Assembly (NCBI RefSeq): GCF_019212185.1
Contig: NZ_CP078138.1
Location: forward strand, 1,656,501 to 1,720,500
Reading direction: 5' to 3'
DNA: 64,000 nucleotides
Origin: Pseudomonas fluorescens
GTDB lineage: Bacteria; Pseudomonadota; Gammaproteobacteria; Pseudomonadales; Pseudomonadaceae
A program made the translations under genes and the position numbers. The notes under the pieces are model-generated. The model was given only the letters and a program-made list of their open reading frames with translations. It had not been told where the DNA came from and did not search any database. Positions 8,544 through 16,637 of the stretch are shown one piece after another (position 1 is the first letter of the stretch; each line of letters begins with the position of its first letter).

Positions 8544-9161
8544 ATGGCATTACTGAGCGAATACGAACAGCGTCAGGTCGCCGAGGCGATCGCCCGGGTC
8601 GAGCGCGACACCGACGCTGAACTGGTCACCGTGCTGGCGGCACGGGCTGATGACTACACCTACATCCCCTTGCTCTGGGCCAGCCTGCTGGCGTTGATCG
8701 TGCCCGGCCTGGTGCACTACGTCTCGGGGTGGATGAACATGCACACGCTGCTGCTGGTGCAGTGGGTGAGTTTCATTGCCCTGTGCCTGATCTTCCGGAT
8801 TCCGGCGCTTACCACGCGTCTGATCCCGCGGGCCGTGCGTCACTGGCGCGCCTCGAACCTGGCGCGTCGGCAGTTCCTCGAGCAAAACCTGCACCATACC
8901 GTTGGCAGTACCGGCCTGCTGATTTTCGTCTGCGAAGCCGAGCGCTACGTCGAGATTCTGGCGGACGAAGGCATTTCCCGGCATCTGGACAACCAACAAT
9001 GGGAACCCATCGTCGCGGCCTTTACCCGGCAGGTGCGGCAGGGTCAAACGTTGCAGGGCTTCGTCAGTTGCATCGAGGCCTGTGGCGAGTTGCTCAAGGT
9101 GCATGTCCCCGTGACCCACGTGCGCAATGAGTTGCCCAATCGGCTGGTGGTGCTTGGCTGA
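8544..9161 (+). CDS. TPM-domain membrane protein, second paralogue type
   Basis: A protein of 205 residues. The N-terminus (LSEYEQRQVAEAIARVERDT, then DAELVTVLA) is a TPM start without a signal peptide. Two hydrophobic segments follow at about residues 45-62 and 70-88, then the rest of the TPM-like fold (GLLIFVCEAERYVEILADEG). It is the third gene of the LemA-TPM-TPM cluster, 28 bases after its neighbour. An ATG 20 bases upstream (8524) is out of frame and stops after 10 codons. It probably forms a membrane assembly with the two preceding proteins; that is inferred from gene order. Confidence 0.82.
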   Translation: MALLSEYEQRQVAEAIARVERDTDAELVTVLAARADDYTYIPLLWASLLALIVPGLVHYVSGWMNMHTLLLVQWVSFIALCLIFRIPALTTRLIPRAVRHWRASNLARRQFLEQNLHHTVGSTGLLIFVCEAERYVEILADEGISRHLDNQQWEPIVAAFTRQVRQGQTLQGFVSCIEACGELLKVHVPVTHVRNELPNRLVVLG

Positions 9162-9284
9162 GCAGAAAGGCCGATGGGCTGAAGGGGCAACGAGCCGGGA
9201 TAAAAATAACTCCGTGCCCTCAAGCCCCATCCCCCCTAAAATAACGGCCATTCCCTGTTTTGCACCGCCCGAGGCGTTTTCTTC

Positions 9285-10502
9285 ATGTCCGTTACCGCAA
9301 CTCCCGCCAGCCTCACGCCCGATCACCACGGTCAATTCATCGAGCTCTTGAGCAGCAGCCTCGCGCAGCAGGCGTTCATCAAGCTGGTGCTGGCCAAGTA
9401 CGTCGGCGACGAAGCGGACCTGCAACGCATCATCATCAAGCAACTGACGGTCAAGGAGCAGGCGTGCCTGTCTTTCGTCTATCGCTACAAGACTCGCGAC
9501 ATCACCAAGAACTTCCCGCTCGAAGAGGGCGTGGCGACGGTTGCCAGCTTGTTGCCGCAAGCGTTCAAGAACGCCCATCTGCTGTCGCTGACTGACGAGG
9601 CGCAGCTCGAGTACAGCAAGAAGGGCAAGAGCTCGCTGTTCAAGAGCAAGCCCCAGCAGCTGCGCGAAGTGCCCACTGGCGAACACAACCGTGAGAAAAA
9701 CCGTTTCCTCGACCTGAACCGGCCGTTCCTCGTCGACTTGGGTGTGACCAATAAACAACACGAGCTGATTCCGGCGATGTCGCGCAAGTGGAAGCAGATC
9801 AACAAGTTCATCGAAGTCTTCAGCCATGCCTTGACCTCCTCGCCGCTGGCGCTGGACAAACCGGTGCAAGTGGCGGACTTCGGATCGGGCAAGGGCTATC
9901 TGACCTTTGCCATTCACGATTACCTGCGCAATACCTTGAAGGCCGAGGGCGTGGTGACGGGCGTCGAGCTGCGCGAGGACATGGTGACTTTGTGCAACGC
10001 CGCCGCCGGACGCCTCGAACATCCGGGCCTGGTATTCAAGTGCGGTGATGTACGCAGTGTGGCGCCCAGCGAGCTGGACGTGATGATTGCCCTGCATGCC
10101 TGTGACATCGCCACGGATTACGCGATCCACACTGGCATCCGTTCCGGGGCGTCGATCATCATGTGCTCGCCGTGCTGCCACAAACAGATTCGCCTGCAGA
10201 TCCAGAGCCCGGCGTTGCTCAAGCCGATGCTGCAATACGGCCTGCACCTGGGGCAGCAGGCGGAGATGGTCACCGACAGCCTGCGCGCACTGTTCCTGGA
10301 AGCCTGTGGTTATGAGACCAAGGTGTTCGAGTTCATCTCCCTGGACCACACCAACAAGAACAAGATGATCCTGGCGGTCAAGCGCGCCGAGCCGGTGAAT
10401 CCGGCCCAGCTGCTGGTTAAGATCGAAGAACTCAAGGCCTTCTATCAGATCAGTGAGCACTGCCTGGAAACCTTGCTGCGCGCCGACGGTCTGCTCGGCT
10501 AG
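9285..10502 (+). CDS. class I SAM-dependent methyltransferase, long form
   Basis: A protein of 405 residues. The Rossmann motif I is VADFGSGKGYLTF at about residue 195, followed by the acidic GVELREDMV and by DVMIALHACDIATDYAIHTG and SPCCHKQ. The paired SPCCHK and HACD elements match a methyltransferase family (Methyltransf_32 type) in which the first 180 residues form a separate N-terminal domain. The substrate is unknown; RNA or a small molecule is possible. It is cytoplasmic, with no operon partners, and its stop overlaps the convergent EamA gene by four bases. Confidence 0.8.
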   Translation: MSVTATPASLTPDHHGQFIELLSSSLAQQAFIKLVLAKYVGDEADLQRIIIKQLTVKEQACLSFVYRYKTRDITKNFPLEEGVATVASLLPQAFKNAHLLSLTDEAQLEYSKKGKSSLFKSKPQQLREVPTGEHNREKNRFLDLNRPFLVDLGVTNKQHELIPAMSRKWKQINKFIEVFSHALTSSPLALDKPVQVADFGSGKGYLTFAIHDYLRNTLKAEGVVTGVELREDMVTLCNAAAGRLEHPGLVFKCGDVRSVAPSELDVMIALHACDIATDYAIHTGIRSGASIIMCSPCCHKQIRLQIQSPALLKPMLQYGLHLGQQAEMVTDSLRALFLEACGYETKVFEFISLDHTNKNKMILAVKRAEPVNPAQLLVKIEELKAFYQISEHCLETLLRADGLLG

Positions 10503-11389
10503 GCCGTGGCGGGGCGCGCCGGCTGCACCGCCGTCTTGCGCCCCATGATCACCGTGACGATCACCCCGGCGGCAAACACCCAGGTGACCGGCTCGACGTG
10601 CTCACCGAAGAACAGGGCCGAAAACGCGATGGTGAAAAAAATCTGCAGCAATTGGATTTGACTGACCCGGGCGATGCCACCCATGGCCAGCCCGGCGTAC
10701 CAGGCGAAGAAGCCGATGAACTGCGAGAACAGCGACACGTAACCGAAGGCCCACCAGGTTTTGCTCGAGATTGCGCCCTGATGCTGGGCGGCCAGGTACA
10801 GCACCGGGCCGATCAACAGCGGCGTCGACAGCACCAGCGCCCAGCAGATCACCTGCCAGCCGCCCATTTCTTTGGCCAGGCGTCCACCCTCGGCGTAGCC
10901 CAGGCCGCCGACGGCAATTGCTCCGAGCATCAGCAGATCGCCAGCCTGAATGCTGCCTGCACCACTGATCAGCGCATAACCCAGGACCAGCGCACTGCCC
11001 AGCGCGGCGCAGGCCCAGAAGGCTTTCGATGGCCGTTCATGGGACAGCCACGCCGCATAGAGCGCGACACACAGGGGTTGCAAGCCGTTGACCAGGGCGC
11101 CATGGGAGGCCGGCAAGGTTTGCATGGCCCAGGCCGACAGCACCGGAAACCCGAGAATCACGCCAGCAATTACCAGGCTCAGGCCCTTGATCTGTTGCCA
11201 GGTCGGCCATTTCTCCCGACGCCACAGCAGCAGTGCCGCCGCCGGAATGGCCGCGAACAAGGCGCGGCCCAGGCCGTTGAGCAAGGGATGGAGTTCCTGC
11301 ACCACGATGCGGGTGAAGGGCAGGGTCAGGCTGAAAATGATGACGCCGAGCAGGCCCAGAGCCATGCCGGTGTTTTCGCGCGAGGACAT
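10499..11389 (-). CDS. EamA-family drug/metabolite transporter
   Basis: A protein of 296 residues with about ten hydrophobic segments in two homologous EamA halves (for example GLLGVIIFSLTLPFTRIVV near the start and the FIGFFAWYAGLAMGGIARVS region in the second half). I took the ATG at 11389 (MSSRENTGMALGLLGV); upstream in-frame starts add a charged stretch unlike the family. It is an inner-membrane exporter or permease with unknown substrate. The last codons overlap the convergent methyltransferase gene. Confidence 0.87.
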   Translation of the reverse strand: MSSRENTGMALGLLGVIIFSLTLPFTRIVVQELHPLLNGLGRALFAAIPAAALLLWRREKWPTWQQIKGLSLVIAGVILGFPVLSAWAMQTLPASHGALVNGLQPLCVALYAAWLSHERPSKAFWACAALGSALVLGYALISGAGSIQAGDLLMLGAIAVGGLGYAEGGRLAKEMGGWQVICWALVLSTPLLIGPVLYLAAQHQGAISSKTWWAFGYVSLFSQFIGFFAWYAGLAMGGIARVSQIQLLQIFFTIAFSALFFGEHVEPVTWVFAAGVIVTVIMGRKTAVQPARPATA

Positions 11390-11592
11390 ATCGGTAACCC
11401 GAGTCGAATAGGGCGGTAAGTGTCGCCATCTAGCCACAAACCCAAGGTCAGACGCTGTTACAGCTAGGCACAGAGTTATCCGTACAGTTTGAGCGACGGG
11501 TCGGCGTAGTAGCGGGTTGTTACCCCGCCGCGTGGATTCGGACTACCTTGAATACTCTTCCTGCCCATGTATTACCCAGAGGAGTCCTGCCC

Positions 11593-12174
11593 ATGGCTGC
11601 GAAAAAGATCTTGATGCTGGTTGGCGATTACGTCGAAGACTACGAAGTGATGGTGCCGTTCCAGGCTCTGCTGATGGTCGGTCACAGCGTGCACGCCGTG
11701 TGCCCGGATAAAACCGCCGGGCAGACCGTACGCACCGCGATCCACGACTTCGAGGGCGATCAGACCTACAGCGAAAAGCCCGGTCACCTGTTCGCCCTGA
11801 ACTTCGACTTCGCCAAGGTCGATGCCGCCGATTACGACGCTTTGCTGGTGCCAGGCGGGCGTGCGCCGGAGTACCTGCGGCTGAATGAAAAAGTCCTGCA
11901 ACTGGTGCAAGCCTTCGACAAGGCCGGCAAGCCGATTGCGGCGGTCTGTCACGGCGCGCAACTGCTGGCGGCGGCGGGTATTCTCGAGGGCCGTGAATGC
12001 AGCGCCTACCCGGCGTGTGCCCCGGAAGTACGCCTGGCGGGTGGCACCTTTATCGATATTCCCGTGACCGAGGGCCACGTCCAGGGCAATCTGGCCACCG
12101 CGCCGGCCTGGCCAGCGCACCCCAACTGGCTGGCCGGCTTCCTCGGCCTGCTGGGCACCAAAATCACTTTGTAA
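11593..12174 (+). CDS. DJ-1/PfpI-family protein
   Basis: A protein of 193 residues. The nucleophile elbow is [13 protein letters not shown] (Cys at about residue 116), and the helper glutamate lies in [12 protein letters not shown] near residue 15. [12 protein letters not shown] matches the PfpI core. An AGAGGAG ribosome site fixes the start at 11593 rather than an upstream in-frame ATG at 11548. Members include proteases, glyoxalases and deglycase-like stress proteins; sequence alone does not say which. The next gene follows 14 bases later and is probably co-transcribed. Confidence 0.87.
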   Translation: MAAKKILMLVGDYVEDYEVMVPFQALLMVGHSVHAVCPDKTAGQTVRTAIHDFEGDQTYSEKPGHLFALNFDFAKVDAADYDALLVPGGRAPEYLRLNEKVLQLVQAFDKAGKPIAAVCHGAQLLAAAGILEGRECSAYPACAPEVRLAGGTFIDIPVTEGHVQGNLATAPAWPAHPNWLAGFLGLLGTKITL

Positions 12175-12188
12175 GCGGAGACCTGCGC

Positions 12189-12494
12189 ATGTGCGAGCTG
12201 TATGTCAAAGCCGACCCGATCCTCTACGAGTCACGCTCGCGCTCGCTGCGTATCTGCGGGGTGGTGACCACGCTGCGCCTGGAGAACCAGTTCTGGGACA
12301 TCCTCAGCGAAATCGCCGAGGTCGATGGCATGACCACCAACCAGCTGATTGCCAAGCTCTATGAAGAGGTCATGGATTATCGCGGCGAAGTGGTCAACTT
12401 CGCCTCGTTCCTGCGGGTCAGTTGCACCCGCTACCTGAGCCAGCGCAGGGCCGCGCCTGCCGAGTTGACGGTGGTGCATTCGGCGCGCAAATGA
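12189..12494 (+). CDS. ribbon-helix-helix-like small protein
   Basis: A protein of 101 residues. It starts MCELYVKADPILYESRSRSL, then SLRICGVVTTLRLENQFWDI, then a helix-turn-helix pair (LSEIAEVDGMTTNQLIAKLY). A strand followed by two helices fits a ribbon-helix-helix domain of the type found in proteobacterial DUF4415/aryl-sulfate-regulator-like proteins. It could bind DNA as a dimer. GCGGAG precedes the ATG by about 8 bases. It follows the PfpI gene closely, so a shared transcript is likely. The target is unknown. Confidence 0.72.
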   Translation: MCELYVKADPILYESRSRSLRICGVVTTLRLENQFWDILSEIAEVDGMTTNQLIAKLYEEVMDYRGEVVNFASFLRVSCTRYLSQRRAAPAELTVVHSARK

Positions 12495-12560
12495 GTGTGA
12501 AGTGGCTAAATTGCTGGCGCGGGCTTTACTGAAGAGGCCGGGATTCCTAGAGCGCTGTCC

Positions 12561-12665
12561 CCTGTAGGAGCGAGCCTGCTCGCGAAAAACGTCAACGATA
12601 ACGCGGACATCCTGAACGAATGCGGCGTGCTGAAGTTCTTCGCGAGCAGGCTCGCTCCTACAAGG
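12561..12665. repeat. inverted pair of REP elements (BIME-like)
   Basis: CCTGTAGGAGCGAGCCTGCT at 12561-12580, continuing CGCGAA, is repeated in inverted orientation at 12640-12665, with about 55 bases between. This is the common fluorescens-group REP unit (GTAGGAGCGAGC type), a different sequence class from the palindrome at 4493. The pair could fold into a long cruciform or transcript hairpin between the ribbon-helix-helix gene and the YegP gene. Confidence 0.9.
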
Positions 12666-12704
12666 GGGTGGCGTCGAATTCCTTTATCCATCAGGAGCAA
12701 CCCC

Positions 12705-13049
12705 ATGTCTGGATGGTATGAGTTGAGTAAAAGCAGCAACGGTCAATATCGCTTTGTACTGAAAGCCGCCAACGCCGAAACCATTCTCCACAGCGAGCTG
12801 TACACCACCCGGGCTGCGGCCGAGGGCGGTATTGCCTCGGTCCGCAGCAACAGTCCGTTGGAGGAGCGCTACGAGAGAAAGTCCACCAAAGACGGCCATC
12901 CGTACTTCAACCTCAAGGCCGCCAATCATCAAATCATCGGCAGCAGCGAGGCCTACTCTTCAGAGGCGGCCCTGGAAAAAGGTATCGCCAGCGTCAAGAG
13001 CAATGGCGCGACTTTGGTGGTCAAGGACAAGACACTGCCCGTCCTGTAA
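12705..13049 (+). CDS. YegP-family protein (tandem DUF1508)
   Basis: A protein of 114 residues built from two copies of the same about 48-residue motif: GWYELSKSSNGQYRFVLKAA with a GIASVRSN end, and YERKSTKDGHPYFNLKAAN with a GIASVKSN end. This duplicated architecture is diagnostic for YegP/DUF1508. The ATG at 12705 has AGGAG 8 bases upstream; earlier in-frame starts lie inside the REP element. The role is unknown, though small basic stress-associated proteins are known in this family. It is convergent with the DapA-like gene. Confidence 0.88.
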   Translation: MSGWYELSKSSNGQYRFVLKAANAETILHSELYTTRAAAEGGIASVRSNSPLEERYERKSTKDGHPYFNLKAANHQIIGSSEAYSSEAALEKGIASVKSNGATLVVKDKTLPVL

Positions 13050-13059
13050 CCAACCCGGA

Positions 13060-13947
13060 TCAGCGCAAGCTGTCGAGCAAGCCCAGCAGTTGGCTGCATC
13101 CGGCTTCACCAAGGGGGAATACTGGCAGTCGCGGGTCACCGGCTTCCAGGCCGGTCATGCGCAAGCCGGCCTTGATGGTTGCCGGCAATCCACCCTTGAG
13201 AATGAAATCGAGCAACGGCAATTGGCGGTAGAACAGCGTCCGCGCCTTGTCCAGGTCATTGGCCAGCACGGCCTGGTACAGCTCGCCATTGAGCTGCGGG
13301 ATCAGGTTCGGTGCCGCCGTGCACCAGCCCGCGGCACCGGCGGCGAAGGCTTCCAGCGCCAGCGGATTGCAGCCGTTGTAGAACGGCACCCGGCCTTCGC
13401 CGAGCACTTGCAGCTTGTGCATGCGCTGGATGTCACCGGTGCTCTCCTTGACCATGGTCACGTTGTCCACGGCATTGAAAATCCGCAAGATCAGCTCCAC
13501 GGACATGTCGGTGCCGCTGGTGGCGGGATTGTTGTAGAGCATGATCGGCACGCCAATGCTGGCGCCGATGGTCTGGTAGTGGGCGAGGATTTCCGCTTCG
13601 CTGAGCTTCCAGTAGGACGTCGGCAACACCATCACCGAGTCGGCGCCATGGGCCTCGGCAAAGCGCGCGCGGCGCACGGCCTTGGCGGTGGTCAGGTCGG
13701 AGACGCTGACGATGGTCGGTACACGTTTGTCGACATGGCGGATGCTGAATTCGCTGACCAGATCCCATTCCGCGTCGCTCAGGTAGGCGCCTTCGCCGGT
13801 GCTGCCTAGCGGAGCGATAGCGTGGACGCCGCCGTCGATCAGGCGATCGATGGAGCGGCCAAGGGCGTCCAGGTCGATGCCTTCGCCGCTCGCAGTGAAC
13901 GGGGTGATGGTGTAGCCGATGATGCCGTGGATGTTCGGGTTGGACAT
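13060..13947 (-). CDS. dihydrodipicolinate synthase (DapA)-family lyase/aldolase
   Basis: A protein of 295 residues, a (beta/alpha)8 barrel of the DapA/N-acetylneuraminate lyase superfamily. GSTGEGAYLS is the carboxylate-binding motif (about residues 48-57). The catalytic tyrosine is in LYNNPATSG, and the Schiff-base lysine is in TMVKESTGD at about residue 167. It catalyses a pyruvate-type aldol cleavage or condensation. Being paired with a class II aldolase and a dedicated regulator rather than lysine genes, it is probably a catabolic aldolase and not the biosynthetic DapA. A GGAG precedes the ATG. It lies 30 bases downstream of the aldolase gene on the same strand. Confidence 0.88.
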   Translation of the reverse strand: MSNPNIHGIIGYTITPFTASGEGIDLDALGRSIDRLIDGGVHAIAPLGSTGEGAYLSDAEWDLVSEFSIRHVDKRVPTIVSVSDLTTAKAVRRARFAEAHGADSVMVLPTSYWKLSEAEILAHYQTIGASIGVPIMLYNNPATSGTDMSVELILRIFNAVDNVTMVKESTGDIQRMHKLQVLGEGRVPFYNGCNPLALEAFAAGAAGWCTAAPNLIPQLNGELYQAVLANDLDKARTLFYRQLPLLDFILKGGLPATIKAGLRMTGLEAGDPRLPVFPLGEAGCSQLLGLLDSLR

Positions 13948-13977
13948 ATTATTTCTCCAGAAAGCCAGTCAGTGGGT

Positions 13978-14760
13978 TCAGTTCAGGCAATCGGCGTGTC
14001 GACGCAGAATTTGCCGGGCGTAGTAGTTGAACGCAGCGCCGTGGCGCTTGGGTCTGGAGATCCAGTCATGGGCTTCGCGTCCCAGGGCCGGGAGGATCGG
14101 TTTGATGTTGCCGGCTGACATGGCCAGCAACTGCAGTTTGGCCGCGCGCTCGATCAGTTGCGCAATCACGCAAGCCTCCTCGATGGTGCGCCCGGTCGAC
14201 AGCTGGCCGTGGTGGGACAGCAGAATCGCCCGCTTGTCGCCCAGCGCGGCCGCGATGATTTCACCTTCTTCATTACCCACCGGCACCCCAGGCCAGGCCT
14301 GGAGAAAACCGCAGTCCTCGTACAGCGGACAGAGGTCCATGTGGGAAATTTCCAGCGGCACTTCCAGCATTGATAAGGCGGTGACGTGGGTCGGGTGGGT
14401 GTGGATGATGCAGTTCACATCCGGGCGGGCGCGGTACACCCAAGAGTGAAAGCGGTTGGCCGGGTTGGGCATGCCGTGACCCTCCAGCACTTCCAGGTCT
14501 TCATTGACCAGTAGCAGGTTGTTCGCGGTGATTTCATCGAAACCCAGGCCCAATTGCTGGGTGTAGTAGGTACCGGGTTGCGGGCCACGGGCCGTGATCT
14601 GTCCGGCGAGGCCGGAGTCGTGACCGTTTTCGAAGAGGATGCGACAGGTCAGCGCCAGCTTTTGTCGATCGGTCCACGTATTATCCGCCAGGCTGCTTTG
14701 CATCTGCGTCAGCGCCTGCTTGATGAGTTGCTCTTTGGGTAGTGCTAATGTCTTGGCCAT
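13978..14760 (-). CDS. class II aldolase/adducin-family protein
   Basis: A protein of 260 residues. The zinc-binding histidines are visible in CIIHTHPTHVTALSM and in ILLSHHGQLSTG, with a helper ENGH segment at about residue 44. These define the class II aldolase (L-fuculose-phosphate aldolase) or decarboxylase fold. Start chosen at 14760 (MAKTLALPKEQL), with AGGA about 8 bases upstream; a longer in-frame extension to 14862 would run through the operator. It is divergent from the XRE-cupin regulator and followed by the DapA-like gene, so the three likely serve one small-molecule catabolic function. The substrate is unknown. Confidence 0.87.
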   Translation of the reverse strand: MAKTLALPKEQLIKQALTQMQSSLADNTWTDRQKLALTCRILFENGHDSGLAGQITARGPQPGTYYTQQLGLGFDEITANNLLLVNEDLEVLEGHGMPNPANRFHSWVYRARPDVNCIIHTHPTHVTALSMLEVPLEISHMDLCPLYEDCGFLQAWPGVPVGNEEGEIIAAALGDKRAILLSHHGQLSTGRTIEEACVIAQLIERAAKLQLLAMSAGNIKPILPALGREAHDWISRPKRHGAAFNYYARQILRRHADCLN

Positions 14761-14836
14761 ATCGGCTGTCCTATGCAGAAACCAGTGGACGTCGGATGTG
14801 GTTCTCCCGCTGCTCGCAAGGTCGTCGGGGTTGCAC

Positions 14837-14872
14837 ATGACACATAAGAGGCTATATGACACTTTGTGTCAT
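14837..14872. promoter_or_regulatory. candidate operator in the aldolase / XRE-cupin intergenic region
   Basis: The sequence ATGACACTTTGTGTCAT (14856-14872) is a perfect 7-base-arm palindrome with a TTT centre. The left half ATGACAC recurs at 14837-14843, 19 bases upstream in direct orientation. It lies about 45 bases before the regulator's ATG and about 95 before the aldolase start, as expected for a dimeric XRE regulator controlling both directions. Confidence 0.6.
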
Positions 14873-14917
14873 TGGCAAGAGATAATCGTCGCCTCCTTGA
14901 TGGATTAATCGCTGCGC

Positions 14918-15460
14918 ATGTCTATCCGTTTGAAATTACTGCGAAAAAAATTGGGCGTGACCCTTGAGGCGCTGGCTGAAAAGTCCGGCATGACCAAGAG
15001 CTATTTGTCGAAAGTCGAGCGTGGTCTGAATACCCCGTCGATCGCTGCGGCGCTGAAGCTGGCCAAGGCGTTGAACGTTAAGGTTGAGGAGCTGTTTTCC
15101 GAGGACAACGTCCATCTGGACAGCTACAGCCTGGTCCGCGCCCATGAGCGCCAGTCGTTGGCCGCCAATGACCAGGCCCCCGGTTACGCGGTGCTGGCCC
15201 ATCAGGTCAGCGAACGCAGCCTGTTGCCGTTCATCATTTATCCGCCCACCGAGTTCACCGACAAGAGCTTCAAGGAGCACGTCGGTGAGGAATTTCTATT
15301 CGTCCACGAAGGCCGGGTCGAAGTCGATTTCATGAGTGAACGGGTGATTCTCGAGCGCGGCGATGCGTTGCACTTCAACGCCCAGAAACCCCATCGCCTG
15401 CGCTCGGTCGGCGAGGTACAGGCGCAGCTGCTGGTGGTGGTCAACAGCCGGGAGGAGTGA
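14918..15460 (+). CDS. XRE-family regulator with C-terminal cupin domain
   Basis: A protein of 180 residues. Residues 5-60 are a helix-turn-helix of XRE type (LGVTLEALAEKSGMTKSYLS then KVERGLNTPSIAAALKLAKA). The C-terminal half is a cupin ligand-binding barrel (EHVGEEFLFVHEGRVEVDF, then LERGDALHFNAQKPHRLRSV). Such proteins sense a small ligand in the cupin and repress or activate neighbouring catabolic genes. It is transcribed away from the aldolase and DapA-like genes across the palindrome at 14856-14872. It is convergent with the DUF4917 gene, with a 9-base gap. Confidence 0.92.
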   Translation: MSIRLKLLRKKLGVTLEALAEKSGMTKSYLSKVERGLNTPSIAAALKLAKALNVKVEELFSEDNVHLDSYSLVRAHERQSLAANDQAPGYAVLAHQVSERSLLPFIIYPPTEFTDKSFKEHVGEEFLFVHEGRVEVDFMSERVILERGDALHFNAQKPHRLRSVGEVQAQLLVVVNSREE

Positions 15461-15469
15461 GCAGGCGGC

Positions 15470-16501
15470 TCAGACCTCGACCGGAACCGACAGCTGTGGA
15501 TGGCCCAGGGCATGGGTCTTGGAATCGAAGAAGCGCAGTTCGATGTCGCTCTCGGCAAACACCTTCCCATAGTGACGCTTCTGGCTCTGGATAAACGCCG
15601 CACTGCGCGGGTAGATCGAGATTGCCACGGTTTTCGGCCGGGCCTGGATCAGCGCCTGGACGATATGCGCGTCCTGCTTGCCGAGGCTGTGACCGAAGAT
15701 GCACAGCGCGTCGTGCTGCTGCAGCAGTTGGTCGTAGCAGAACGATAGATAATCCGAACTGCGGATGGTCTTGAGCTTGTCTTCGCTGCTGCCTTCGTTG
15801 ATGAACAGCGGCACGTCGTCCAGGGTCTTGATCGTATTGTTGATCGCAAAGTTGCCCAGCAGCGTGCCCTCGGTCGAGGTCAGCTTGCGCGCCGTGCCGT
15901 CCTGGTTGCGCACCAGGTGCAGGCCGCCGTGCAGGTACAACAGGCGAGTCTTGTTGGTGGCGGAGGCGCTCAGCTCGAAACGCGGCTCGCTGCCCTGGAA
16001 CAGGTCGTCGATAGCCGCCGGGGCCTGCTGGATCGCCCAGTAGTTGAGGAGGTCGTAGTTGGTGGTGAACACGGTTGGGTAGCGGCTCAGTTCGGCGCTG
16101 ATGGCCTGCAGACTCGAGGGCTGCACCAGACGCCACGGAATGTGTACCGCATGCACCGTATTGATCAGCGCTTCCTTGATCGCGTAGTAGCGATTGCGTG
16201 GCGCCGCAGAGCTGACGGCCAGGGCCTTGTTGACCCGGCTGGTGGTCTTCAGGGCGCTGAGCACCTGCTCGAAACTGCGGGTGCCGAGGGCGTCGAAAAC
16301 GCTCAACTCGGATGGGCTCAAGGGCTTTTCTTCGACAGTGCGGGCGTTTTCGAACAAGGAGTCGTAGGCAAAGTCGTCCCAGACTGCGCGGCTGGCGCCG
16401 TTGCCCACCAGCAGGGCGCTGAAATCGGTGGTGGCGCGCAACGCGGTCCAGTCTTCAAGGTGGGTATCAACATCCTGGAAATCGCTCATTGCGTCACTCA
16501 T
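15470..16501 (-). CDS. SIR2-like DUF4917-family protein
   Basis: A protein of 343 residues. It contains LLVGNGASRAVW near residue 30, VFTTNYDLLNYWAI, LLYLHGGLHLV and LCIFGHSLGKQDAHIV. These four stretches are the nucleotide-binding and catalytic-type elements of the SIR2/DUF4917 fold, close to the NADase-type SIR2 domains used in some defence systems. The first in-frame ATG (16501) is followed by another at 16489 whose GAG spacing is better, so the start may be 12 bases shorter. No partner gene with an obvious defence role lies nearby; it is divergent from yiaY. A housekeeping or NAD-related role is equally possible. Confidence 0.75.
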   Translation of the reverse strand: MSDAMSDFQDVDTHLEDWTALRATTDFSALLVGNGASRAVWDDFAYDSLFENARTVEEKPLSPSELSVFDALGTRSFEQVLSALKTTSRVNKALAVSSAAPRNRYYAIKEALINTVHAVHIPWRLVQPSSLQAISAELSRYPTVFTTNYDLLNYWAIQQAPAAIDDLFQGSEPRFELSASATNKTRLLYLHGGLHLVRNQDGTARKLTSTEGTLLGNFAINNTIKTLDDVPLFINEGSSEDKLKTIRSSDYLSFCYDQLLQQHDALCIFGHSLGKQDAHIVQALIQARPKTVAISIYPRSAAFIQSQKRHYGKVFAESDIELRFFDSKTHALGHPQLSVPVEV

Positions 16502-16637
16502 CTCAAGCCGGTGGGAACTGGGCGCAGACTTTATCACGACCGGCCATTGAGCCAGATCAAGATGCACGCCTGGGGATGGGGCGAAGCTGGGGCTATTCGC
16601 TGACCCGCTGCGGTCGGCCCATCGCAGAGGAATTGCC

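Noticed and set aside
8550..10460. A 636-codon minus-strand frame over the TPM and methyltransferase genes
   Set aside because: Antisense shadow; both plus-strand genes have family motifs, and the frame has no ribosome site.
13060..13947. Calling the DapA-like gene the biosynthetic dapA
   Set aside because: It is paired with a class II aldolase and an XRE-cupin regulator rather than with lysine genes, so a catabolic lyase is likelier.
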